A stretch of DNA of 47,095 nt from positions 1 through 47,095 of the forward strand of contig JACPCW010000050.1 in NCBI GenBank assembly GCA_016184365.1. The letters are read 5' to 3'. Each line of letters begins with the position of its first letter. Within the stretch, counting starts at the first letter, position 1. The notes under the pieces were generated by a model. It searched no databases and was not told the DNA's origin. It saw only the letters and a list, made by a program, of their open reading frames with translations. Below are positions 7,718-16,536 of the stretch, piece by piece. The translations under genes and the position numbers were made by a program. This stretch comes from Candidatus Rokuibacteriota bacterium. GTDB taxonomy: Bacteria > Methylomirabilota > Methylomirabilia > Rokubacteriales > CSP1-6.

Positions 7718-8745
7718 CCCCCTCGCGCCTGACCCCCTCGCGCCACGATCCGGCCGCCGTGGATCACCGCGCGCCGCGCGGCCTGCGTGCGATATGCCTC
7801 CTGCACCGACGGCGCGGCGATGACCACGAGATCGGCGCGCCGGCCCACCTCCAGGCCGTAGTCGCGCAGACGCATCAGGCGCGCCCCGTTCACCGTCGCC
7901 ATGTCGTAGAGCGTCTCGACGTCCCGCCGCGTGGAGAGCTGCGCGGCGAATGCCAGCAGGAAGCCGACCTGGAGCGGATCGCCCGTGCCGAAGACGGGGA
8001 TGAAACCGTCCTGGATCACGTCCTGCCCGTACGCCACGTTCACGCCCGCGGCGAGCAGCTCCTTGACCGCGTGAGGCCCCGCCGCCGGGGCTCGCGGTCG
8101 CGGATGCCGCCGCGCATGAGCTTGCTCGGCAGCGTGACGACGCTCATGCCGGCCCGCGCGACGAGCCCGATGACGCGCGCGGCGTAGGTATCGTCGTACG
8201 CCGCCAGCGCGGTCACGTGATCGGCGGCCACGCGCCCGGTCCAGCCCGTGCGGAGCGCGGTGACCGCGTAGTGGTGGAGCGTGCGCGCGCCCGGATCGTC
8301 GGTCTCGTCCACGTGCATCTGGATGTCGCGGTCGAACCGCCGCGCGAGCTCGAAGACGGGGTCGGTGTGGCGGCGCGCGTCGTGGTCGTCGAGCTCCGCG
8401 AACGGCATGCCGCCCACGACGTCGGCGCCGCGCTCGAGCGCCTTCCGCAGTCGCTCGTCGGTGTCCGGATCGCACAGGATGCCTTCCTGCGGGAACGCGA
8501 TGACCTCCACGTGCGCGAGCGCCCGGCAGCGCTCGCGCGCGGCCAGCACGCCCTCGAGCGCGACCAGGTCGACGATCGAGTCGACGTCGACGTACGAGCG
8601 GACGAACGTCACGCCGTGCCCGACCAGCCGGTGGATCACCTCGGTGGCCCGCGCGGCCACGTCGTCGACGGTGTAGCCGCGCTTGACCTCGCGCATGATG
8701 GTCCGCGCGATGCCGCCGCCGGGCGTTCCGGACGACGAGATCCAT
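7543..8745 (-). pseudogene. Cytosine-deaminase-like amidohydrolase, deleted and frameshifted
   Basis: Starts at ATG 8745, overlapping the dppB stop (TGATG). Three pieces are needed to read it. MDLVVRNAR (to about 8719) is followed, in another frame, by REVKRGYTVDDVAARATEV and a long good block with MHVDETDDP and AADHVTALAAYDD. Near 8068, after EPRRRGLTR, one missing base shifts into KELLAAGVNVAYGQDVIQDG and the normal C-terminal half ending ADLVVIAAPS...VIHGGRIVARG. The first junction has lost about 70 residues, including the expected HxH metal site. Relatives deaminate cytosine or hydrolyse cyclic amides using Zn or Fe. The C-terminal frame lacks its own stop at the repeat 7700-7743 and runs antisense into the permease to TAG 7543. 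Confidence 0.8.
7700..7743. repeat. Palindrome plus tandem 15-bp repeat between convergent operons
   Basis: GAGGGGGTCAGA (7700-7711) and its exact complement (7713-7724) flank one central base. CTGACCCCCTCGCGC then occurs twice in tandem (7714-7728 and 7729-7743). The element lies exactly where module A and module B meet and supplies the permease stop codon. It may serve as a bidirectional terminator, or it may be an inserted intergenic repeat. Confidence 0.6.
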
Positions 8746-9743
8746 CAGGCGCGCACCTGTGGGTTGAGGACGGGGTAGAGGAGGTCGACGACCAGGTTGA
8801 TGAGGACATAGACGACGGTCGTCACCAGCGTGAACGCGATGATCGCAGGATAGTCCTGGTTCTCGACGGCGGTGACGGCGTAGAGCCCGAGGCCCGGCCA
8901 CGAGAAGATCGTCTCGGTGATGACGACGCCGCCGATGAGCTGACCGAGCTGGATGCCGATCACGGTCAGGATCGGCACCGACGCGTTGCGGAGCGCGTGC
9001 TTCAGGACCACGACCGGCTCGGCGAGCCCCTTGGCGCGCGCCGTGCGCAGGTAGTCCTCGTGGAGGATGTCGAGCATCGCGGCGCGGGTCACGCGCGTGA
9101 TCATCGTGAGCGAGACGACCGAGAGGATCGACGCCGGCAGCACGAGGTGGCGGACCGCGTCGCCGAAGACGGCGAGGTCGCGCGCCAGCAGCGCGTCGAT
9201 CAGGAAGAGGCCGGTCACGGCCGGCGGCGGGGTCAGCCCGACGGTCAGCCGGCCGCCGGCGGGCAGCACGTCGAGCATGCGGTAGAAGACGAGCACCGCC
9301 ATCAGCCCGAGCCAGAAGATCGGCATCGAGCCGAGGAACACCGAGCCCGGCGTGACCAGGCGGTCGAGCCAGCGCCCCGCGCGCACCGCGGAGGCGACGC
9401 CGAGCGGAATGCCGACGACGGCGCTGATCGCGATCGCGGCCAGCGCCAGCTCGACCGACGCGGGCCAGAACTTCCGGAGGTCCTCGACGACCGGGCGCGC
9501 GTTCACCATCGAGCGCCCGAAGTCACCCTGCACGGCGCCGCGCATGTAGTAGAGGTACTGGACCCACACGGGCCGGTCGAGGCCGAGACGCGCGCGGGCG
9601 TGCGCGATCATCTCGGGCGTCGCCTCGCCGCCGCCGGCCGCGATGAACGCCGGATCGCCGGGCAGCTGCTGGGTCAAGAGGAACGCGGCGAGCGAGATCC
9701 CGGCGAGCAGCAGGGCGAGCAGCGGCAGCCGGCGGAGGATCAC
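8745..9743 (-). CDS. ABC transporter permease, DppB/GsiC family
   Basis: A 332-residue membrane protein. GTG 9743 is chosen because it overlaps the dppC stop (GTGA) and yields the canonical start VILRRLPLLALLLAGISLAAF; the frame is open upstream but is unlike protein. Family marks include LPGDPA near residue 28, WPASVELALAA, and the coupling-loop sequence RVTRAAMLDILHEDYLRTAR followed by AKGL. It forms the inner-membrane channel of a peptide/nickel-type importer with the dppC-like gene and the binding protein just upstream. No ATPase genes of this system are in the window, so they must be encoded elsewhere or shared. The ligand is unknown. Confidence 0.93.
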   Translation of the reverse strand: MILRRLPLLALLLAGISLAAFLLTQQLPGDPAFIAAGGGEATPEMIAHARARLGLDRPVWVQYLYYMRGAVQGDFGRSMVNARPVVEDLRKFWPASVELALAAIAISAVVGIPLGVASAVRAGRWLDRLVTPGSVFLGSMPIFWLGLMAVLVFYRMLDVLPAGGRLTVGLTPPPAVTGLFLIDALLARDLAVFGDAVRHLVLPASILSVVSLTMITRVTRAAMLDILHEDYLRTARAKGLAEPVVVLKHALRNASVPILTVIGIQLGQLIGGVVITETIFSWPGLGLYAVTAVENQDYPAIIAFTLVTTVVYVLINLVVDLLYPVLNPQVRA

Positions 9744-10570
9744 GCGCGCCACGTCTCGCTCGTCGGGTCGAGCACGTCGCGCACGCGCTCGCCGAGGATG
9801 TTGAACGCCAGCACGACGAGGAAGATCGCCAGCCCGGGAAACGTCGCGTACCACGGGTAGTCGAGCAGGTACTTGCGGCCGATCGTCACCATCGCGCCCC
9901 ACTCGGGCGACGGCGGCTGCGCGCCGACGCCGAGGAACGACAGCGCCGCCAACAATAGAATGGCGAGGCTCACGTCGATCGTCGCCTTCACGAGCACGGT
10001 GGACACGCAGTTCGGCAGCAGGTGCCCGAGGAGGATCCGCCAGGCGCGCTGCCCGAGCGCGCGCGAGGCCAGCACGAACTCGCGCTCCTTCACGACGAGC
10101 ACCTGCGCCCGCATGAGGCGCGCGTACTGCGCCCACCACGTGAGCGCCAGCGCGAGCACGCACACGACGAGCCCGCGCCCCATCACGGTGGCGATCGCGA
10201 GCGCCCAGACGACCTGGGGAAAGGCCAGGAAGAACTCGATCACGCGCATCAGCAGCTCGTCGGCGCGGCGGCCGGCGTAGCCGACGACCAGGCCGGCGGC
10301 GGAGCCGAGGACGAGCGAGAGCGCGATGACCGAGACGCCGGCGGCGAGCGTCGGCCGCGTGCCGAAGACCACGCGGGCCCAGAGGTCGCGGCCGTTCTCG
10401 TCCGTGCCGAGCGGATGCGCGAGGCTCGGCGGCCGGAGCCGCTCGAGGAACGCGATCGCGTTCGGGTCGCGGCTCGTGAAGAGCTGCGGCGCGACCGCCA
10501 TGGCCAGCGCCACGGCGAGGACGCCCGCCGCGGCGACGACCCCGGGCCCACCGCGCAGGAAGCGCCGGAC
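9740..10570 (-). CDS. ABC transporter permease, DppC/GsiD family (start codon unclear)
   Basis: About 276 residues. The protein clearly begins near VRRFLRGGPGVVAAAG (first membrane segment), but its first codon is GTC (10570-10568). No ATG, GTG or TTG lies between the preceding gene's stop and the end of that first segment; the first in-frame GTG and ATG fall inside it. So either a non-standard start is used or the true start base is altered. Family marks include HPLGTDENGRDLWARVVFGTR (in two blocks) and RAQVLVVKEREFVLASRALG, the EAA-like loop. It pairs with DppB (GTGA overlap). Around 9950-9960 there is an AT-rich patch with rare leucine and isoleucine codons. Confidence 0.85.
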   Translation of the reverse strand, partial: VRRFLRGGPGVVAAAGVLAVALAMAVAPQLFTSRDPNAIAFLERLRPPSLAHPLGTDENGRDLWARVVFGTRPTLAAGVSVIALSLVLGSAAGLVVGYAGRRADELLMRVIEFFLAFPQVVWALAIATVMGRGLVVCVLALALTWWAQYARLMRAQVLVVKEREFVLASRALGQRAWRILLGHLLPNCVSTVLVKATIDVSLAILLLAALSFLGVGAQPPSPEWGAMVTIGRKYLLDYPWYATFPGLAIFLVVLAFNILGERVRDVLDPTSETWRA

Positions 10571-10572
10571 GG

Positions 10573-12138
10573 TTACTTCTCCCGGTACATGTCGTAGTAG
10601 CGGAACGACACGCGGTCGCCGAGGTACACGAAGCCCTTGACGTCCTTGCGCGCGACGAACTTGTCGACGATGCGGCCGTTCACGACGACGGCCGCGTCCT
10701 TCCACACGAGCTCCGCGGCCTGCCGCTCGAGCCGGAGCGCGCGGTCGCGGTCGGCGGTCGCCGTCGCCTCGTTGATCAGCCGGTCGTAGTCCGCGTTCGC
10801 GTAGTAGGTGAAGTTGCGCCCGCCCTTCGTCGGGAATCCCTCGGAGTGGTACATGTTGAACAGGAAGTCGAGCGCGGTCGGGATGAACATCGGCCGGAAG
10901 TATCCGAACAGGTGGATCGCCGTGTTCGGGTCCTTCGTCGCGCCCCAATCGGTCGCGCGCTTCACCAGCGCCGGCCACGTGTCGTCGAAGAACTCGACCT
11001 TGATGTTGACCTTGTTCAGCTCCGCCTGCATGAGCTCGAAGATGGCGCGCTTGTCGACGTCGCCCTTCTGCGACTGGAACCGCAGCGTGAACCCGCCGTT
11101 CGGGTGGCCGGCCTCCCCGAGCAGCTTCTTCGCGCGCTCGACGTTGTAGGGATACGGGTTCTCGATCTTCGCGTCCGCACCGAGAATCGGCATGAACAGC
11201 GGTCCCGCGCTCGGCGCGTGGCCCGTGATCGCGGTGAACGCCTCCTGGTTCCACAGGTGGTGGATCGCCTGCCGGACCTTCAGGTCCTTCGTCGGCCCGG
11301 CGTTCGTGTTGAGGTACGTCACCATGATGCTGGTGCCCGGCTTCTCGTGGACGGTCAGGCTCGCGTTGCGCCTGAGCGCCGGCAGCGCGTCCTTGGTGAC
11401 GTTCTCCGACCAGTCGAGCTCGCCCTTCTCGATCATCAGCCGCTGCGTCTCCGGCTCGTAGACATGACGGAGATTGATCGTCGTGAACTTGCCGGCCGGC
11501 CAGCCGCGCCAGTAGTGCGGGTTCTTCTTCCCGACGTGGATGATGTTCGGCTCCCAGCGCTCGAGCACGTACGGCCCCGTTCCCGCGGTGTGATCGCGCA
11601 GCCAGCCCTGGGCCTGGTCGGCCTTGTCGTGCTCCTTGAGCGCCTTCGGGCTGACGATGAGCAGGAACCGGAGGCCGGGCAGGAACATCGCGTTCGGCTG
11701 GTCGAGGTGGAAGACGACGGTGTTCGGCGCCGGCGTCTCCACGCGCGCGAGCGGCTTGATCCAGAGCGACGCCGCCTTCTTCAGCGCCTGCGCGCGCTCG
11801 ACGGAGAGCCGGACGGCGCTCGAGTCGAACGGCGTGCCGTCGCTGAACTTGACGCCGTCGCGGAGCTTGAACGTGAACGTCTTGCCGTCGCGCGACGCCG
11901 TCCACGACGTGGCCAGCACCGGCCGCAGCGACGCCAGGTCGTCGTTCAGGTCGAGCAGCGACTCGTAGAAGTTGTTCCCGGTCCACCACAGCGTGTCGAG
12001 GGCGCCCGCGTGCGGGTCGTACGACCCGAGCTGCGTGTACTTGCCGACGTTCAGCACGTTCTCGGGCTGCGCGGCGGCGTCGGCGGCGAGCGCGGTGATG
12101 ACGAGCAGGACGGCGGCGAGCGTGCGGTGAATGACCAT
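10573..12138 (-). CDS. ABC transporter substrate-binding protein, family 5 (DppA/OppA type)
   Basis: A 521-residue exported protein starting at ATG 12138, with GGGAGG about 8 bases upstream. It has a signal peptide of about 23 residues (VIHRTLAAVLLVITALAADAA, given in part). The mature domain shows the family 5 pattern: SYDPHAGALDTLWW, LATSWTASRDGKTFTFKLRD, GVKFSDGTPFDSSAVRLSVE, TGPYVLERWEP and a C-terminal ...NADYDRLINEATAT. Family members bind peptides, nickel chelates, opines or other amphipathic solutes in the periplasm. It is followed directly by dppC- and dppB-like permeases. With the upstream dihydropyrimidinase, nitrilase and LLM genes it probably delivers a ureide- or amide-like nutrient (inference). 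Confidence 0.93.
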   Translation of the reverse strand: MVIHRTLAAVLLVITALAADAAAQPENVLNVGKYTQLGSYDPHAGALDTLWWTGNNFYESLLDLNDDLASLRPVLATSWTASRDGKTFTFKLRDGVKFSDGTPFDSSAVRLSVERAQALKKAASLWIKPLARVETPAPNTVVFHLDQPNAMFLPGLRFLLIVSPKALKEHDKADQAQGWLRDHTAGTGPYVLERWEPNIIHVGKKNPHYWRGWPAGKFTTINLRHVYEPETQRLMIEKGELDWSENVTKDALPALRRNASLTVHEKPGTSIMVTYLNTNAGPTKDLKVRQAIHHLWNQEAFTAITGHAPSAGPLFMPILGADAKIENPYPYNVERAKKLLGEAGHPNGGFTLRFQSQKGDVDKRAIFELMQAELNKVNIKVEFFDDTWPALVKRATDWGATKDPNTAIHLFGYFRPMFIPTALDFLFNMYHSEGFPTKGGRNFTYYANADYDRLINEATATADRDRALRLERQAAELVWKDAAVVVNGRIVDKFVARKDVKGFVYLGDRVSFRYYDMYREK

Positions 12139-12159
12139 GGCGGCGACCTCCCGGAAGCG

Positions 12160-13161
12160 TCAGCGAAAGTGAGGGATGATATCCCGGCCGTACGTCTCGA
12201 TCGTCGAGAAGTGGAACTCGGGTTCCACGATGCCGATGTAGAGACACACCTGCGTCACGCCGGCGTCCGCGAGCCGCTCGATCTTCGCGCGGATCTGCGC
12301 GGCCGTCCCGATCAGCGTCAGCCGCTCCGCCATGTCGTCGGTCACGGTCTTCGTGTGCGGGGCGTCGGGCTGCCCGTGCCGGAGGTAATCGTACCCGGCC
12401 ACGCGCTCCATGCCGTCGACGAGGTCCGCCGGGAGCTCGGACGGCGGGTAGTGGCGCAGCAGGTCCTTGACGTGGTTCGACACCGTCGCCGGAAATCCGC
12501 GGACGCGCGAGAGCGCGTGGTCCCGGTCGGCCGACACGTACGTCGGCGCGCCCGCCACGACGTCGAACCGGTCGAGCGTCCGTCCGGCCGCGCGCGCGCC
12601 GGCGCGCGCGTGGCCCATCGCCCACCCGACGACGTTCGGCGAGGCGAGCTGCAGGATCAGCCCGTCGGCCTCGGCGCCGGCCAGCTCGAGCACGCGCGGG
12701 CCGTACGCGGCGAGCAGCAGGGGCACCGGGCGCGCGAGCCACGCGAAGCGGATCGCGGTGCCGTTCACCTCGGCCGCCTCGCCGCGGCACAGCCGGCGCA
12801 TCAGCCGCACGGTGTCGCGGAACTCGACGAGCTTCATCGGCGGCAGCCCGAGCGTGCGCACGGCGCTGTCGCCGCGGCCGACGCCGAGCACGGCGCGGCC
12901 GTCGAAGAGCTGCCCGAGCGTCGCGAGCGTGCTGGCGACGACCGTGGGATGGCGCGTGACCGGGTTCGACACGAGCGGGCCGACGCGCATGCGCGTCGTC
13001 GACATCGCGGCGGCGGTGAGGTAGGGGCCGACCTCGTGCCAGATGAGGTGCGAGTCGCCGAACCAGACGTGGTCGAAGCCGACGTCCTCGGCCACCTTCA
13101 TGCAGGCCAGCATGTGCGGCAGCGGGAAGTGTCCCGGCCGGAACATCAGGCCGAAGTTCAT
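12160..13161 (-). CDS. LLM class F420-dependent-type oxidoreductase (module B)
   Basis: A 333-residue luciferase-like protein. ATG 13161 is chosen because it overlaps the dihydropyrimidinase stop (ATGA) and starts MNFGLMFRPGHFPLP, the expected first strand. Shared with the module A copy are NPVTRHPTVVASTLATL, a GVGRGDSAVRTLGLPP glycine loop and WFGDS in the first part. The fold and the presumed use of F420H2 or FMN are known for the family; the reaction here is not. The last residues (IVEPEFHFSTIETYGRDIIP) are typical of this branch. It sits between a cyclic amidase and a Dpp-type uptake system, and its counterpart at 1828 likewise neighbours a nitrilase. Confidence 0.9.
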   Translation of the reverse strand: MNFGLMFRPGHFPLPHMLACMKVAEDVGFDHVWFGDSHLIWHEVGPYLTAAAMSTTRMRVGPLVSNPVTRHPTVVASTLATLGQLFDGRAVLGVGRGDSAVRTLGLPPMKLVEFRDTVRLMRRLCRGEAAEVNGTAIRFAWLARPVPLLLAAYGPRVLELAGAEADGLILQLASPNVVGWAMGHARAGARAAGRTLDRFDVVAGAPTYVSADRDHALSRVRGFPATVSNHVKDLLRHYPPSELPADLVDGMERVAGYDYLRHGQPDAPHTKTVTDDMAERLTLIGTAAQIRAKIERLADAGVTQVCLYIGIVEPEFHFSTIETYGRDIIPHFR

Positions 13162-14437
13162 CGCGACGCTCCGAGGTACCGGGCGCGCGCCCGCTCCGCG
13201 ACGACCTCCCCGTGCTCGTACACGACCTGGCCGCCGGCGATCGTCGTGTCGGCCCAGCCGCGGGCCACCCAGCCCTCGTATGGCGAGAAGTCGACGACCG
13301 AGTTCAGCGTCGCGAGATCCACCTTCACCTCGCGATCGAGATCGACGATCACGAGGTCGGCGTCCGAGCCGACCTCGAGCGCGCCCTTCCTCGGATAGAG
13401 CCCGAAGAGCCGCGCGGCGTTGACGGACGTCAGCTCGACCAGGCGCTCCATGGTCAGCCGGCCGCGCGCGACGCCTTCGGTCAGCAGCACCGGCAGGATC
13501 ATCGCGCTGCCGCCGGTGATGCCGGCGCGCGCCGACCAGAGCTCGTCGCCCTTCACGGCCTTGGTGAAGGGACAGTGATCCGAGCCGAGCACGTCGATCG
13601 TGCCGTCGACGAGCCGCTGCCACAGCGCGTCGATGTGCTCGACGCTGCGGAGCGGCGGGTTCACCTTGCCCATGACGCCGCGGTCGGTGTCCTTGTCGAA
13701 CAGCAGGTAGTGCGGGCACGTCTCGGTCGCGACGCGTCCGCCGCCGACCGTCTTCTGGCGCAGGAACTCCGAGCCGATCCCGACACCCATGTGCGGGATC
13801 AAGAGCTGCAGGCCCGCGGCGTCGGCGAACGCGACCATGCGGCGGATCGCCTCGAGCTCGCCGAACACCGGCCGCCCGTCGGACCACGCGGCCGTGTCCT
13901 GCCGGTTCGCCGCGATGAACGGCTTCTGGTGGAGCTCGATGAGGTCCATGTTCTCGGCGTGCACGATGGCGATGCCGCCCGGAATCTTCGCGACGCGCTG
14001 GAACACGGAGAAGATCTCGGCGTCGCCCATGCCCTGGATGCCGCTCGGCGAGATCTCGCGGCCCTTGTACGCCATGAACGTCTTGAACGAGCGCACGCCG
14101 AGCTCGTGCGCCATGCGCGGGATCTCGTCGATCTGCGCCTCGCGGATCGCGTGATGACGAACGGCAGCAGGGTGGTCACGCCGCCGGTGACGGCGTGGCG
14201 ACTCTCGCTGCGGCAGTCGTCGGCAAACGACTGCGCGGCCGTGCCGAGATGCAGGTGGGTGTCGAGCAGCCCGGGCAGCACGTAGCGCCCGCCGGCGTCG
14301 ATCGTGCGCCGCGCCTCGACGGTCGCGCCCGGCGCGAGCAGCCCGGCGATCCGCCCGTCGCGGATGGCGAGGCCCGCTTCGACGACGCCGCTCGGGCCGA
14401 CCAGCCGGCCGCCCTTCACGAAGAGATCGGCGCGCAC
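13158..14437 (-). pseudogene. Dihydropyrimidinase/D-hydantoinase family cyclic amidase, internal deletion
   Basis: Starts at GTG 14437. The first frame gives MRADLFVKGGRLVGPSGVVE, the metal motif DTHLHLGT and ESRHAVTGGVTTLLPFVI to about 14153. A second frame then resumes with REAQIDEIPRMAHELGVRSF, KTFMAYKG (with the usually carbamylated lysine position of the family), HAENMDLIE, ATETCPHYLLFD, SDHCPF and a normal C-terminus to TGA 13158. About 30 residues are missing at the junction (14148-14152) and the frame changes. Intact relatives open the rings of dihydropyrimidines or hydantoins to N-carbamoyl amino acids, which the adjacent nitrilase could then hydrolyse. As written it is broken; an assembly collapse is a serious alternative. 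Confidence 0.85.
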
Positions 14438-14441
14438 GCGG

Positions 14442-15305
14442 TCAGCTCTGCGGGTGGAGGATCTCGCCGTAGGCGTCGGGCCGGCGGAACGTGAAGAAGC
14501 CCCAGAGGTCGCGCACGTCGTCGCAGAGCTTCGGGTCGATGTCGGTGTAGAGGATCTCGTCGGCCTTGTCGCCGGCGCGGCCGATCACGTTGCCCTTCGG
14601 ATCGATCATCACGGCGCTGCCGAAGTAGTGACGGTCCGCGGGGCCGCCGACGTCCTGGCCGACCTTGTTGACGCCGCCCACGTAGAACATGTTCGCGATC
14701 GCGTGGCCGCGCAGCTCCACCTCCCACACGTCGCGGATCCACTCGCGGTACGTCGCCGTCGGCACGAGCACGAGGTGCGCGCCCTTGAGGCCGAGGATGC
14801 GCGCGGCTTCGGGGAAGTGCCGGTCGTAGCAGATGAGGATGCCGAGCTTCACGCCGAACGGCGTGTCGAACACCGGGAAGCCGAGGTTGCCGGGCGTGAA
14901 GAAGAAGCGCTCGTCCGCGGGCGTCTCCCCGGCCTTCACGGTCCGGAGAATCTGCGGGATCGACATCTTCCGGTACTTGCCGAGCAGCGCGCCGTCCGGG
15001 CCGAGGACCGCGGCGGTGTTGTAGAGCGTGCCGTCGTCGTTCTCGTAGATCGGATAGACGATGACCGTTCCGGTCTCTTTCGCGACCTTCGCGAGGCGGT
15101 TCACGGCCGGGCCGGGGATGGGCTCGGCCGTCTGGAACCACTTCTCGTCCCGATCGAAGCAGAAGTAGATGGTGGAGCAGACCTCGGGGAAGCCGATGAT
15201 CTTGGCGCCGTTGCCCGCGGCCTGCCGCGCGAGGTCCTCCGCCTTCTGGATGTTGATTTCCTTCGACTCGTGACCGCTGAACTGCGCGAGCGCGACACGG
15301 ACCAT
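14442..15305 (-). CDS. Carbon-nitrogen hydrolase, beta-ureidopropionase-like (module B)
   Basis: A 287-residue nitrilase-superfamily amidase starting at ATG 15305 with AGGAGG about 8 bases upstream; it appears to be the first gene of the leftward operon. The catalytic triad is visible as Glu41 (GFPEVC), Lys113 (KYRKMSIP) and Cys159 (ILICYDRHFPEAAR). It shares long blocks with the module A copy at 2861 (for example FFTPGNLGFPVFDTPF versus YFTPGDLGFPTFDTPF), so the two are close relatives but not a recent duplicate. Placed next to a dihydropyrimidinase, it fits the last step of the reductive pyrimidine or hydantoin route: N-carbamoyl beta-amino acid to beta-amino acid, CO2 and ammonia (inference from context). 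Confidence 0.92.
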   Translation of the reverse strand: MVRVALAQFSGHESKEINIQKAEDLARQAAGNGAKIIGFPEVCSTIYFCFDRDEKWFQTAEPIPGPAVNRLAKVAKETGTVIVYPIYENDDGTLYNTAAVLGPDGALLGKYRKMSIPQILRTVKAGETPADERFFFTPGNLGFPVFDTPFGVKLGILICYDRHFPEAARILGLKGAHLVLVPTATYREWIRDVWEVELRGHAIANMFYVGGVNKVGQDVGGPADRHYFGSAVMIDPKGNVIGRAGDKADEILYTDIDPKLCDDVRDLWGFFTFRRPDAYGEILHPQS

Positions 15306-15365
15306 GTCGGATACCTCCTGGCAGGTGGTGGCCGCACTCTAGCACGGCGGCTCGTCAGCGCCGGA

Positions 15366-15470
15366 TCACCCGAAGCCGTGCGCCCGCATCGCGCGACGGT
15401 AGGCGACCGCCACGGCATCGAACGTGAGGTGGAGCTCGGCCGCGAGATCGAAGAGCGTAGATGGCGACAT
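15366..15470 (-). CDS. Possible 34-residue ORF or gene stub
   Basis: ATG 15470 to TGA 15366 encodes a 34-residue peptide (MSPSTLFDLAAELHLTFDAV, then AVAYRRAMRAHGFG). Composition and codon use look protein-like, but no ribosome site is evident and no family is recognised. It lies 60 bases upstream of the nitrilase and beside insertion-sequence debris, so it may be the end of a disrupted gene. It is too short for any function call. Confidence 0.3.
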   Translation of the reverse strand: MSPSTLFDLAAELHLTFDAVAVAYRRAMRAHGFG

Positions 15471-15663
15471 AAACGGCCATTCTCGGACGTCGCCGCTCCC
15501 CCCCACGCGTCAGCCGGGTGGCCCTTGCCGCCCGCCCCCGTACAGCGCAGACAACGGGCCTGTCAAGGGATTTCCGGAGGCGCCAGGAGCTGGTTGACCA
15601 GGATGCACGACCGCCCCGGGCCCGAGCGAACAGGCCTCGGCGTTCGCGGCGCCCGGATGGCGC

Positions 15664-16440
15664 TCAGGCGCTGATCGCAGCGGCGTGGCTGGTATCCAGC
15701 GACGCGGCGAAGGGCGGCGCCCGATCCGCCCGCTCTCGCGACATTGCGAGGGCGGCAAGGATCGCGCGAATCGCATCAAACGCATTCGGCCGCCGCATCG
15801 CGGGCAGGCCAGCACGTCGATATCGAACGCCCGCCGCATCAGATCGGCCCACGCCCAGTGACGCGAGTTCGGCGCCGGGGTCGGCGGCGCAAGCACGCCG
15901 TGGTAGAGCACGAGGTTGATCCGCGGCCGCGGTCCGCCCACGCTGTCTTGAGCGTGAGCATGATGCGGCCGTCGTCGACAAGCCGAAGTCGGTCCTGGGC
16001 CACCGCCGGCCGGAGCAGATAGCGGCAGAGCTGTTCCAGGCGCGTGCGATCCGCGGCCGGCACGGCGACGTTGGCGTGCAGATCGAAGCCCGCGAGATGA
16101 GCGTGCCGGGGGCGGTCGACAGCACCCATGGCGCGTCGGGATCGTCCCCCACGCGCCACACGCGGGCGCCCGCGCGAGGACCGAGCGCGATTCGCCCCTG
16201 AATCGAGGCGCCGCTGATGCCGGCCAGAGCGGGAGATTCTTCGACAACGGGATCGGTCTGGAAGAGGTCGGCATCACCGGGATCGAGACCGCGACGCTGG
16301 AGGAGCCGCTGCACCCGCGCGGCGATCCGCGCGAGCACGATGCCGACCTCTTCATCGGTCGGAGGCGGCAGGGGCCGGAAACCGAGCGTGTCCCCATCGC
16401 CTTCGGCGAAGAAGACGCCGTCGCAGAGCAGCGTGCAGCA
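15664..16440 (-). mobile_element. Decayed IS91-type (Y2) transposase remnant
   Basis: Several reading frames must be joined to follow it. From the right: LCDGVFFAEGDGDTLGFRPL (about 16440-16380), then VQRLLQRRGLDPGDADLFQT, EESPALAGISGASIQGRIAL and GARVWRVGDDPDAPWVLS. A frame change near 16100 leads to HAHLAGFDLHANVAVPAADR and DDGRIMLTLKTAWAD. After another break come RINLVLYHGVLAP, SRHWAWADLMRRAFDIDVLA and CPRCGGRM, and finally an IRAILAALAMSRE tail ending at TGA 15664. This is the C-terminal two thirds of an IS91/IS801-type transposase with its zinc-ribbon end. At least three frameshifts and one internal loss make it inactive. No clear element ends were found. Confidence 0.8.
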
Positions 16441-16536
16441 GCCTGGGTGGTGCGCAAGAAGCTCGCCGCGCCCGTGGCGGGCGTCGAGATCGTGCGCAAG
16501 GAGCTGGGCGGCTGACGATTCCGAGGTTCATCCGTA

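Noticed and set aside
9740..12790. A leftward open frame of about 1,016 codons covering dppC and the binding-protein region.
   Set aside because: Only the last 276 codons are DppC-like; the rest is arginine-rich antisense or out-of-frame noise over the binding protein and LLM genes.
10846..13398. An 850-codon rightward open frame opposite module B.
   Set aside because: Low-complexity Arg/Val/Asp composition typical of the antisense strand of GC-rich genes, with no ribosome site or family motif; the opposite strand holds clear genes.
16250..16515. A rightward coding end (…VVRKKLAAPVAGVEIVRKELGG) ending at TGA about 16515.
   Set aside because: It lies antisense to recognisable transposase blocks for most of its length and has no identifiable family, so it is not counted as a gene.
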